This document shows positions 1 to 10,982 of a DNA stretch of 64,000 nt, piece after piece. The DNA is from Castanea sativa (lineage: Eukaryota; Streptophyta; Magnoliopsida; Fagales; Fagaceae). The DNA lies in the NCBI RefSeq assembly GCF_040712315.1, contig NC_134023.1:69166757-69230756 (forward strand), in the 5' to 3' direction. Position numbers and translations under genes: made by a program. The first letter of the stretch is position 1; every line of letters starts with the position of its first letter. Under the pieces are notes generated by a model that was not told where the DNA came from, searched no databases, and was given only the letters and a program-made list of their open reading frames with translations.

Positions 1-391
1 CTTCAACAGTGCATTGTAGGTATCGTTGGCCTGTAATGCATGGATGTCTTGAACAGTGCGTTGTATGAGGTTTTTGAATAAAATAGCTATTGTGTTTAGC
101 GTTTGGAAATATTAATTGCATTCAGGTATTTACTGAGAAAAAGCTAAATGCTTAAGCTAAGATTATCTTTGACTTTATGCTGAATATTTATTGTATGAGC
201 TTTTGAGGATTGTAGATGAATTCCTGGAAGTCGCCTATTATGCTGTTTCCTAACACCTCCTCAGTCACCTGTTAGAGCATCCACATCAGTTTATCTAAAA
301 TTAGGTATAATACAAATTTTTTTCAATTTTACACATTTTGAGCTACATCAGTGTATCTAAAACTGGGTAAAAATGTGGAAACTCATCCACA

Positions 392-430
392 AGCTACAGT
401 ACCGTGTAAATATACACGGTTACTGTAGCT
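392..430. repeat. Near-perfect hairpin inside the Harbinger-like element
   Basis: The left arm agctacagtaccgtgta pairs with the right arm ending tatacacggttactgtagct, with one bulged base and a loop of 2-4 bases. It sits about 120 bp inside the left terminus. Subterminal hairpins are common in MITE-like elements; no function is claimed. Confidence 0.8.
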
Positions 431-639
431 CGGCTAAACAATATTTTACTATTTTCCCTTCGCTCCTTTTTTTCTCTCTCTGATCCGTTCTCAACAGACT
501 CCATCACTTTCTCAACACAGAATACAGAGATATACTTTGCTCAAAAAAAAAAAAACACAGACATACACAAACAACCACAGATCGGTGCTTGACTTGTAGA
601 TCGGTGCTTCACTGGTCGGAGCTCGTGGGTCTTGCCGTG

Positions 640-1165
640 GATCGGAGCTGGCGGACGCTGGATCGGAGCTCGGATCGGCGATCGGAGCTCGGATCGGCGA
701 TCGGAGCGCTGGATCGGAGCTCGCGATCGCGCTCGGAGCGCTGGATCGGAGCTCGGATCGCGCTCCGAGCGCTGGATCGGAGCTCGCGATCGCGCTCGGA
801 GCGCAGGAGCGGAGCTCGGAGCGCGCGCCGAGCGCTGGATCGGAGCTCGGATCGCGCTCCGAGCGCTGGATCGGAGCTCGCGAACGCGCGCCGCGCGCGG
901 GATCGGAGCTCCGATCGCGCTCCGAGCGCTGGATCGGAGCTCCGATCGCGCTCCGAGCGCTGGATCGGAGCTCGGATCGCGCTCGGAGCTCGCGATCGCG
1001 CTCGGAGCGCGGGATCGGGGCGCGCGCTCGCGCACGGAGCGCCGGATCGAGCTCGCGATCGCGCTCCGAGCGCTGGAGCGGAGCTCGCGATCGCGCTCCG
1101 AGCGCTGGATCGGAGCTCCGATCGCGCTCGGACCGCTGGATCGGAGCTCGGATCGAGCTTTGATC
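640..1165. repeat. CpG-rich 31-32-bp minisatellite, about 15 units
   Basis: Units run from ggatcggagctc to gctccgagcgct with small variants, for example gcgatcgcgctcgg in place of ggatcgcgctccg. Each unit is built from palindromic blocks (GAGCTC, CGATCG, AGCGCT) and is packed with CpG, in sharp contrast to the AT-rich surroundings. The array lies wholly between the terminal inverted repeats of the Harbinger-like element and is absent from the paralogous site. Both strands give long Arg/Ser/Ala-rich open frames, but codon content is dictated by the repeat. Confidence 0.9.
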
Positions 1166-3471
1166 TGGGTAGAGAGAGAGTGAGAGAGATGATCTGGGTA
1201 GAGAGAGTGAGAAATGAAGAGAAGAAATGAAGAGAAAGAGAGAGAGAGAGAGAGAGAAATTAATCAGAACGGAAGAAAAGGAGAAATGAAATAAAGACGC
1301 GCCACGGTAGTTGAGGAAATTAATAAAAAAAGTGAAAAAATTATTATTTAATTAATAGAGGGTGTAGGATAGATGAACTGATGTGGGTAATTTGTAAAAG
1401 TGAATGTGTAAAATTTTAAAAGGAGTTTTTTGTGTAAAATAGAGGAAATTTTTACATAGACTGATGTGTTTGCTCTTAGTAATTAATGGAAGAGGGGTTT
1501 AAGGTCTGTAGGTTGGCTATGGTTTTAAGATAGCTGTTCTTAAAGATACATTTCAGGAATTTTCTGGCAGCAGAAAAATTTAGGTACTTTTTGATTTGTT
1601 TCTATAATTATTAGGCCTCTAAAATCCATTAGAGGAATGATAAAAATAATTGAATTACATGAGTAGAAAGTTATCTGTTTCTGTATGGAATAAAAGAACC
1701 TCCTAATATTAGTAAGTTTCTTGAAAATTTTAGTTACTTATTAGCCAATACCAATGACCAAATTTGGTACCCTAGCCCCTTCTTGCAAATTGACGATCAA
1801 TATTTCTGATAGCTATAGTTGTATGTATCATTTGTCTCAAGTTACTTTTAATTTCGATCTATTTGATTTTTGATGTTCAGTCTACAGTTCATCTTTCTAT
1901 TTGATTTGCTTGTATTTGTTTTTAAGTTTTCTGTGTTTATCATTGTGAGCATAGAGTACTTTTTTTTCTGTCAATAAAATCTTTATTACTTATATATATA
2001 AAAAATAAAAATAAAAAAACTTTTATTTTTGGTCTAGTTGTTTAATTTATTGGGTTTATTGGATTGCAGGCAATTTTGGGGGGAACAATCCAGGTCCCAA
2101 CTCTCACAGGAGAAGTAGTCCTCAAGGTTTGTTTAATGTTTGTATATGATTAGTACTTATGCAATGGGAAAATTTCATGTATGACATCTATTTTCTTTGT
2201 TGAGGTTCTGTCATCTCCTTTGGAATTTTCTCATGCAACTCATGCGACTTGATTATTGGACTTGAACCCCACACGGGATGGTAACTGGGTTTGTTAATAA
2301 TGAGATCTGTTTTGTTTGTTGAGGTTCTTTCATGTACACCCTTCGTTGGGACCTTGAAAACCAGAGCCAAATAGCATTTATCTATCCCTCCATTTCATTT
2401 CTATGCGGTTGGCTTTTCTAAAATTACTGGCTTCTTGTAGGGGTTCTTTCTTGTTCTAGTTCTCTATAGTATCATGATTTAACTAATTTGTGATATTCAG
2501 GTTCGCTCTGGCACCCAGCCTGGTCAGAAGGTAGTTTTGAAGAAGAAAGGTTGGTGAACTAGACATGCTCATTATGTTCATTTATAGAAAATTGTGTGAT
2601 AAATGATTCTATTTTGGTTTGCCACTTGCATCCTTCGCTCTATCGAGAATAGTATGTGACATAATTGGTCCTTTTACATTTTAGCCACTTTGTTCCTTGT
2701 ATCAGTAAACCCCCAAAATTTCAATTGGAGCAACTTCTTCAGCATGTGTCAATGTAGTCTTTTCTTACTGCCATGATTTATTCTTTTTCTTTAAAAAAAA
2801 ATAAGGAATCAACATGAAATTTTGACAGAAGGGTGTCCTCTATAACTAACATTAAGAATCCATGAGTCGCATAAGATACGCAATTTGTTGCTGATTGTTA
2901 TTTCAATGTAGGATTTGATGATTTTACCCTAGTTAAGCAAGTTATTAGGTGTAATATCATTAATTTTTATTACTTATCAAAAAAAATATTGTTAATTTTT
3001 TTATTTATGTTAAGATTCTAAAAATCTTGAGTAAAAACTTTTTTCTCAAAATTGTTTGTTTTCCCTCTGACTTTGTTGTTTTTGTGCAGGGATCAAGACG
3101 AGGAACTCTTACTCATTTGGTGATCAATATGTGCACTTCAATGTCAGCATTCCATCGTAGGTTTCCTTGTTCTTAGCCATTGTTGTTGCAGGGTTTTTCA
3201 CCCTCCAGAACGTAGTTTTATGGTTCAGTTCAATCGAGTGTGTGGACTATGGAAAAAAAGTGTCATATTACTGAAATCTATATCATCATATGGGAATGTA
3301 TTGGCAGCCTCTCATTTTCATAGTAGATCAAAAAAAAAAATTTCATAGTAGATTAAAATGCTTGATTTGTGCAGGAATTTGACCCCAAGGTAACGTGAAT
3401 TGATTGAAGAATTTGCCAAAGAAGAGCGAGGGGAATTTGAAAAGCGTGCTACTGCTGGAGAATCTGGTTAA

Positions 3472-5130
3472 AAATGTTGAACAAAAAAGGCTTCATTTGT
3501 TTGCTAACTTGTAGAAAGTCAGGCTTAGCAAAAAAGGATAGTGGCAACGGGAGGAAAAGCAACAATTGTTGAAAGACCCACCCACTCCATAAGTTTTGTA
3601 GGAGTGGCTCTGGGTCATTTTTGTCCAAGTTTTTTTTTTTTTTTTTTTGTTGGGGGGGGGGGTGGGTGTGTGTTAAGGGTTTGTAATTTTTTCCTTACAA
3701 ATCACAATGGTAGGTATTATTTGAGGCGATCAAATTTGATCACTTGCATCCAAAGTATCGAAGTTGTTATTGTACATATTATTTATTGTTCTTTAATATT
3801 TTCCATGGTCAAGAACATCAAGTCAATTTATTTGTGGTTTTTGTATTATGTTATGACTAATATCTCATGGAATAAATCTTAAAGTTGACTCTATAGATGG
3901 TTAAATATGTAGTGAAGCTTTTAGAAAGTTAAACGTTATTCAATTGGTTTTTTCTTGCTTGTTTCCGCAATGGGATTGGATGTGACCCTATTCTAGTTTT
4001 GAAAATTGTGAATTCATGAGCATGTTAGATGCAATTTGGTAGAGTTCTTGGCAATAAGATTTCACTCCAAACATGTCTAGAGTTAATGGTTACAACACTT
4101 ACTAAAAAAATTAACGTAATTATATATTTTTGAAAATATTATTGTTGGACCATGTATTTTTTTTTTTTGTTCTTTAAGTACATGTTAAATTTTATGTCAA
4201 TTGAATATTATTTATTATTTTATTCAAGAATTTATTTTTTGTGCATAATCTTATATTTCAAAAAACTTAAAATTTAAACATTTGTTGATAATATAGCTAT
4301 TGATCTTTGATTTTTTGAAAATTTTGCAAGCATGTAGGATATAAGAAGAAAATGTAATCTAATGTGGGAATTGTCAAAGACTCTCAAAAGTAAAAATTCA
4401 CATCAATATATATATATATATATATATATAAAAGCAGAGATCTCATTTGAAAAAGCATGAGGTTTTGTCAAGTGACTCATTCTATGTAAAGAGAATTGAA
4501 ATATTCTTAAGTGCCACATCAGAAATAAGAACAAATTAAATGTTAACTTTTTGTTTCATTTGATTCAATGTTTCAGGACTTTTCTAATTAAAAAAATAAA
4601 TATTCTTTGTATCTTTTGGTTCAATGTTTTAAGATTTTTCATCCCTCATACATACACAAAAAACTTTTTGCACTTCCACCCTTTTATATATACTTACCTA
4701 TAGCTCTTCATACCATCACATGTCAAATACACAATAAAAGATGATGTCATTTACCTTTAATCTTTCAACGACACCTACCTAGCTCTAACATGGTTGTTTC
4801 ATTTAATCCTAACCTGTATGAATTGGTTACAATCAACAATGGGGGACTTGCCTTTTATATTAAGTGACAACAACAATTATAATTTTGATGTTAAGTTCAG
4901 AAGTTGTAAATTTGTGAGTTTTGTAAATGATATAATTGAGTGTGGGTGTTTAGGATATGTATTTTCTTTTGGAATTAAGGAGAAATAGAAAGACACATTT
5001 TATATAAACTTTTATTCTATCTACAATATTATTTCAAAGTTTTTTTTTTTTCTTTCCTTTACTTTAATTGAATAATTATAATAGATATGTGTGTGTGATA
5101 GCTCAATTTGTGTGAAAACACTAATACTTG
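3472..5130. other. DnaJ 3' flank and AT-rich spacer
   Basis: The part at 3472-4040 is the downstream flank of the DnaJ gene and matches 29331-29900. It includes a T-then-G homopolymer run at 3630-3662. The part at 3890-4030 is a flank segment found again near 20880, 29720 and 42640. The remainder is AT-rich, with an (AT)n microsatellite at 4406-4430. No gene is seen. Confidence 0.6.
4406..4430. repeat. (TA)n microsatellite
   Basis: Uninterrupted AT/TA dinucleotide run of about 25 bp. Confidence 0.9.
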
Positions 5131-6160
5131 TTTAGACTCAATTTTAAATTACGGCTTAATTGCTTTTTCCCTAACTTATCTAAGTACAGAACAAGAGTAA
5201 TAAACTGGAACACTACTTTAAGCCATAAGCAAGTACAATAAGCGATAAATGTAAAGCTTAAAGAGTAGAGAAGAAAGATGCAAACACAAAATAACACCGA
5301 GACGTGTTATCAAAGAGGAAATCAACGTACTTGGCAAAAAACCTCTTCGTGGCCATTGAAGCTGAAATCGATCCACTAGTGAATAAGTTGGGGTACAAGA
5401 ATATTAAAAAGACCCTCCAAGCCTAATCTACCCAATGTACTTGATCTCTCTAAGATCTTGCTACCAACGGACTTCTCGGAGTCATGTCTTCACTAGTTAT
5501 CCGATTCCCGCAATTCCACTCGATTGCATCCATCACTAAATGACTTCTTCTAATGCTTCCCATAGGCACCAAAACTTCTCTCAACACTCAGAATGGGTGA
5601 GGTAAGTGTTTGGGTTAAGAACCTCTCAAGGATGTGTAGATGGAGAGGTAGGAGTAAATGGAAACTTTAGAGAAATGATATAGAGAATTGTGGGTAAACA
5701 ATCTCTAACTCTCAAGTATTTGGCTAGGGTTTTCTCTCTTAAAATTTTCTTGTGAATGCTCATTGTTTTTCTTACATTTCGTGGGTAATGAGGGTTTATA
5801 TAGTGTTGGTTAAGGAATGAGAAAAGACACACTCAAAAAGAAATCAGGTAGATATTTTTGCAGGTCACTCACAACTTGGCCTGAGTCGCGAATGACTAGT
5901 GAAATCCATCCTGTCAAAGACTCTTCAAATTCCCGCATATGCTTCTCACATGACCTATTTCATGAGTCAAAAGTTGCAAGCTAGTCGCAAACTAGTCGCG
6001 AAATCCTCATCTTCACAAAGTTTTCAGCAAACTCTCACACACAATCTTTACATTAAATCCCACAAAAATACAGGGAAATGATTGAACAAAATTACAATCA
6101 AATTTGACAAGTAATCAAAGCGAATATAAAACATAGTTGTAAATCACAACTTTACATGTC
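5130..6160. repeat. Dispersed repeat of about 1 kb, family R1, copy A
   Basis: Diverged match to 21240-22320 in the same orientation. Shared blocks include agatgcaaacacaa, the stretch around gtgttatc..agaggaaa, aaaacctcttc and ccaagcctaatcta. Further on come the Bell-type block tcgcgaa/ agtcgc and the closing cacacacaatctttacatt..atacaggg. No coding region is seen. It could be an LTR or non-autonomous retroelement, but I could not fix its termini or target duplication. Confidence 0.6.
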
Positions 6161-6174
6161 CAATAATTTTGCAA

Positions 6175-6920
6175 TTAGGTCTTGAACTCTACAAGAAGCC
6201 AAAGACCTTGTTGTCAATGAGTTTTGCATTATTTGAGAAGATCCACACTCAAGAAGAGGTTGGAAACTTTGGTTTCAATAGTGCTTTCATGGGAAATGTT
6301 TCATATCGATAACTAATCCATAGCATTGGTATTACGAGGTTTGCATTGTTTGAGAATACCTAAACTCAAGAAGATGCCAAAGATTTTGGTGTCAATGGTT
6401 TATGATTTTTGCATTATTGGAAACTTTGGTTTTGATATTTTTTCAAAGAAAATATATTGTAGTGATGACTAGCCCATAGCATTGGTATAACTCCAGTGAT
6501 TTTTTTTCTTTTGTTTGTAATTTTGCAGTTATGTCCTACTCAAGAAGACCAACACTCAAGAAGAGGCCAAAGTCTTTATTTATTATTTTTTTTTTTTAAG
6601 ATGGTTACAATATGTTGTTAATCTTGCAACTAGAACTCTCTCTCTCCCTAAATTCCTAAGCACTTTGTATATGAGAAGATGTCATTTAGACTACATTGCA
6701 CTTGAGAAAGTCTTTATTTTACTTGAATGGTACTTGTCCTAGTTTCGTATTTAGTACTATCTTGGAAAATATTTAGTAATGACTAATCTATTGGTAGTTA
6801 ATTGAGAATACATAAACTAAAGAAAATTAAGGCCAAAGACTTTGGCAACAATGGTTTATTCCTAATTTGTATTATAAGTTTTTGGAATTTGTTTGATAGT
6901 GATGACTAGCTTATATGGAC
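6175..6920 (+). repeat. Degenerate RLP-spacer repeat of about 150 bp, cluster 1
   Basis: Recurring blocks appear in order: ctcaagaagaggcc, aaagactttgg.gtcaatgg, a tgctttc..t block, ggaaaatgtttcatagtgatg, actagcccata.cattggt and tttgcattatttgagaa. They repeat several times here and again at 17755-18360, 39715-39985, 40842-41120, 43795-43930, 47600-47680, 61790-62065 and 62829-63110. Most copies lie near RLP genes or relics. No open frame is conserved. Confidence 0.55.
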
Positions 6921-7896
6921 AAAGTTTGACTATTAATATCTTTTTATTGGATGTGAATTTTGACAAATTCTCAATTTGATTACATTTTTTTCCTATATAT
7001 TACGTAGTTAAAAAAATTTCGAAAGATTCAAAATTAATAGCTATGTAATCAATTATGTATTTAAATTTCAAGTTTTTGTATTTAAAAATTACACATAAAA
7101 AACAAGCTTTTGGATTGAATAGTAAGTAAATTCTGATTGACACGAAATTTAATGCGTATTGAAAGCATAAAGAACATACAATCTAACGATTATATTTTCA
7201 AAATATATAGTCATGTCAATTTGTTTCAGTGGGAGTTTTAGCCTTAGGTTACAACCAAATTTATAGCTAAACTTTGTCAAGCTCATATGGTTTTGGTTTG
7301 ATTTTTTTTTTTTTGGAGTTAATACTTAGTTATTTTGGATGTGAGAATTTGAATTATATCAAAACAAAATCTTGGCTATGCATTTGAATGTGCCTATTAA
7401 TTATTTGAGTAATATTAAAATGTATTTTTATTATGAGTTTTGATTATCATGATAATCTTCTTTAAGAAAATGAGCAATTTGGATAATTTATTTGAAACTT
7501 AAAAAGTATAATTGCACAGGAAAAAAAAAAACATAGCACACTATAACACAATTTCAAAGAATATGGACCACCTCATAAAGGATTAATATCCATCAAACAC
7601 ACCCAAAATAATAGAATGATATATTGGTAAAGAGAGAAAGATGAAAAATAATTTTAGAAATTGTTTAATTTTTAGAGAGAACAAATTATTTTCAACAAAT
7701 TTAGAAAGCAAATTATACATTATACCACAATTACAACATAATTATTTATTCTTACGTATTGTGTGGATCTACAACTAGTATATCAAAAATGCAAAAACGA
7801 AAGCTTAGTCCATTAAAGTTACATAGAAAATACAAACTTTGAAGAACATGAATCCAACAAGAATAGACACATGCATGTAATCATTTGTAACTAAGG
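6921..7896. other. AT-rich region downstream of the RLP gene
   Basis: This is the region 3' of the RLP stop codon (the gene is on the - strand). Positions 7790-7896 match 30005-30206 beside the second RLP, so at least that part is the conserved 3' flank or UTR. Nothing else is recognised. Confidence 0.5.
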
Positions 7897-10800
7897 CTAT
7901 GCAAGCCTGAAATTAAACAACTTATGGTAATAAACCACAACAAAACAGTAGCAAGTGTCAATGCACTCTTCAATAAGGTTAAACCACGCCTTACGCCAAT
8001 AAGGATTTATGTAGAGAACTGTAACAATTCCCAACAACACTATTATGTAAGCCACCACAAAGCTTATATAGAAGACATTGATGTCCATGAAACTCCCACT
8101 TTTTTCCTCCATATGATCCACTGGCATTATAGATTGTGGTCCAATTTTGGTGCAATCTTTATGCAATGGAGGTCCACATAGGAGAGGGTTCCCCTCATAA
8201 CTGTTTTCATCAAAAGTCCCAAATTGAAATTTTCTGTCTGGCAATGGACCTGAAAAGTTGTTATGTGCTACACTAAAGACTTCTAAAGAAGTCAATTCAG
8301 TCAATTGAGGGGGGATTTTACCATTCAAATTGTTGTAGGAAAGATCCAAACTCTCCATCTGCTTTAGGTTTGAGAATGTTATAGGGATTTGTCCTGTTAG
8401 ATTGTTGTGTGACAAGTTCATTACACGAAAGATGCTGTTTATCTGTCCGAGTTCAGGCGGGATTTCACCAACTAACCTGTTGCACGAGAGGTCAATTCCA
8501 GACATGTAGTTAAGAATGTCTCCCTTGTAGGCGTAAGTTCTACTCTTTGTGGTGAACTCCACATCTTGTTTCCAATCCACAGGTGCGAAGGTCTCAATTG
8601 TTGGGTCTTCATACGCAAACCCTCTCCATCTTGGAGTCGTTGGATATGCCCATGTTGGTGGACTACTTGTGCGACCAAAACTCTCGCCTGAGAGACCTTC
8701 TAAATCAGGTTTATCAGTTGAAGCTCCAAATGAAAGGTTACTTAAGCAGGGGGGTATTGGACCTAAAAATTTATTGTAGGAAAGATCCAACAAGTTTAAC
8801 TTTTGCAAAAGGCATAGTTCAGTTGGAATCCTACCTTCTAAATGATTTGCTCCCAAAAGGAGAATGCTCAATGATGAGACACTGCCGATCCAATCAGGAA
8901 TGTTCCCGTTTAGGTAGTTATCTCGAAGATCTAATGTAACCAGAGAGGAGTAGTTTTGGAATGCACTTGGAATTGGGCCACTCAAGGAATTCTTATTCAA
9001 ATGAAAAAACCGGATACCTGACAAATTGAAGCAAGATGGAACAAAGCCAGACAAATTGTTCTCGGAAAGGTCAAAAATTTCAAGATGAATGAGTTTGCAT
9101 AACTCGATGGGAATACGACCTTCCAGTTGATTGTTGGCCATAACAATTACCCCTAAAGATGTCATGAGCGAGATGCTATTTGGGATCTTTCCTGAGAAGT
9201 GATTGTTGTTCAAATATAAATATTCCAAACTAGTCATATTAAAATTGGTGGGAAATATTTGGCCATTGAAATTATTATTTGACAATTTGAGAATTTCTAA
9301 GGAGTAGCAACCCATTGTGAAATGCATTGGCATTGTTCCTGATAAATGATTTGTAGACAAGTCTAAACCCCATAAGGAAACCAAATTCCCAAAAGAAGAA
9401 GGAATACTACCTTGGAATGCATTGTTAGCCATGTTTAAATACTCTAAATTTGGAAAAATTAAGCCAAAGTTGGTAGGAATTGGACCTTGTAAACAATTGC
9501 TTGAAATATCAATCTCCTTAATGTTAGGATGAAGATGATATGGCACCAGGAAAGACCCTGTGAAAGAGTTATTTCTTAAAATAAGAACCTCCAATCTTGT
9601 ATTGTTCTCTAACAACCAAGTGGGGAACTTCCCCTTCAAATTATCGTGGGAGAGATCAATTTCTCGCAAGTCATATTGGTATTGAAGGAATGTGGGAGGC
9701 TTTGTATCGAATCCATTAAATGAACACTTAGACAACCTGAAGAGCCTTAATTGGAAGGTTGGAACGCAAGCATGAGAGTTAGTTTCAAGAGCAATTTTGT
9801 TGTTATCACTTAGTAGGAACTTGAGACTTGAGAGGTTAGAAAAGGAGGAGAAGGTGATTGGATTCAAGAATTCATTATTTGACAAGGAAAGGAACTCGAG
9901 TGATTTTAAATCAGATAATTGGGATTGGACATTCCAATTGAAGTGATTGTAAGAAAGATCCAAAAAGTGAAGTGTTGTCAAGTTCGCCAAACATGAAGGC
10001 AATATCCCTTCAAACTGATTCTTAGAGAGGGTTAACTCTCGGAGGTTTCTAAGTTCACACCAGCCTGTAAAATGAGACAATTAATGATTAGATTCTATTG
10101 TTGCGATAATCCTCAGCAATATCATTGTGAAAATTACCTACCTGAGGTAGATAAGCTTCCATTCAATCTACATAATGCCATTGTCAATACATTAAGAGAA
10201 GTCATAACTCCAACTTTCCGAATGAAGCTTTTATCAATGGAAGAACCATCCAAATACAGCTCCTCTAGGTTGTTTAATGCACGTAACTCTAAAACAATAA
10301 TGAAAAAAGAACTTTAGGTATAGAAATCATGAAAAAGTGATTCATAAAGTAAAACATGAAGTAGTCACAGCAAAAGATTATGAGGATATCATGCAGGAAG
10401 ATTAAAGTTTCTTAAACCACAATTAAAATAAAAGGAATAAAATAGGATAGATCTAGAGAGAGAAGAGAGCGAAGGCAATGAACGCTACTCTTTACCATGA
10501 GAAAATTGTACCAACCTCCTTTGAGGTTTACTAAAATTTCTTTGACCACCTCCCCTCTTGCTTCAAATTTTATATAGACCTTCTTAATTTCGAAATAAAT
10601 TACACCAACCTCTCCTACAACTAGGGACGGAGCCAAGACTTAAAGTTAAGAAAGGCGGCTTTGCTACTGGCTATGTACAGCAACTTTGGACTTCGGCTTT
10701 GCTGCTTAGCCTCTGAAAAGTTTTTTTTTTTAACTAAATTTTTTTTTTATGTCTTTGATGTGTGTGTTTGTTACTAGGTAAAGACAAAATTATTTTGTTT

Positions 10801-10946
10801 AAAATTTTTTAAAGGGTCAAATTGTTTGTTTTGGGTAAAAATGGTTTGTTGAACTTAATTTTAGTATTGGTATTGGTGTTTTTTGTTCTTGGGCTAATTT
10901 TTTTAAGCTTGTATATTTTGTTTTACATTTATAAATCTTTTTTGAC

Positions 10947-10982
<36 letters not shown>

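Larger units (their letters stand above)
275..1475. mobile_element. PIF/Harbinger-like non-autonomous DNA element with internal minisatellite
   Basis: Inverted ends GAGCATCCACATCAGT (275) and, read on the other strand, GAGCAAACACATCAGT (1475) are flanked by TTA at 272-274 and 1476-1478. The paralogous DnaJ intron at 27660-27680 reads ctgTTAgcaatt with no insert, so this is a precise unoccupied site. A 3-bp TTA duplication and a GAGC-type terminus fit Tourist/PIF-Harbinger elements. There is no transposase. The interior holds a hairpin at 392-430, a GC-rich minisatellite at 640-1165 and a GA-rich run at 1236-1256. The long predicted reading frames across the minisatellite are low-complexity artefacts. 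Length is 1201 bp. Confidence 0.85.
1..3471 (+). pseudogene. 3' part of a mitochondrial-type DnaJ (GFA2-like) pseudogene, copy 1
   Basis: Four exons match the C-terminal substrate-binding region of plant mitochondrial DnaJ proteins: 2070-2126 (ILGGTIQVPTLTG), 2501-2549 (VRSGTQPGQKVVLKKK), 3090-3156 (FGDQYVHFNVSIPS) and 3375-3471. All have AG/GT borders. Positions 1-274 match the intron that follows the REDPVFRREG exon in the second copy (26455 onward), so the gene enters the window from the left. The last exon carries an in-frame TAA at 3391-3393, where copy 2 has CAA, just before the RELIEEFAKEE stretch. That would remove about 26 C-terminal residues. Normal family members are co-chaperones with a J domain, a zinc-finger region and this C-terminal fold. 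No transcript evidence is available, so pseudogene status rests on the nonsense codon and on decay of the sister copy. Confidence 0.82.

Noticed and set aside
541..1230. Long Arg/Ser-rich open frames on both strands
   Set aside because: They are produced by the 31-32-bp GC-rich minisatellite; the repeat avoids stops in several frames and there is no gene context.
6175..6920. Possible CRISPR-like array in the spacer repeats
   Set aside because: Repeats are degenerate, about 150 bp and without unique spacers, in a plant nuclear context.
7924..8939. Several + strand open frames across the RLP A last exon
   Set aside because: They are shadows of the RLP coding strand, which has full domain support on the - strand.
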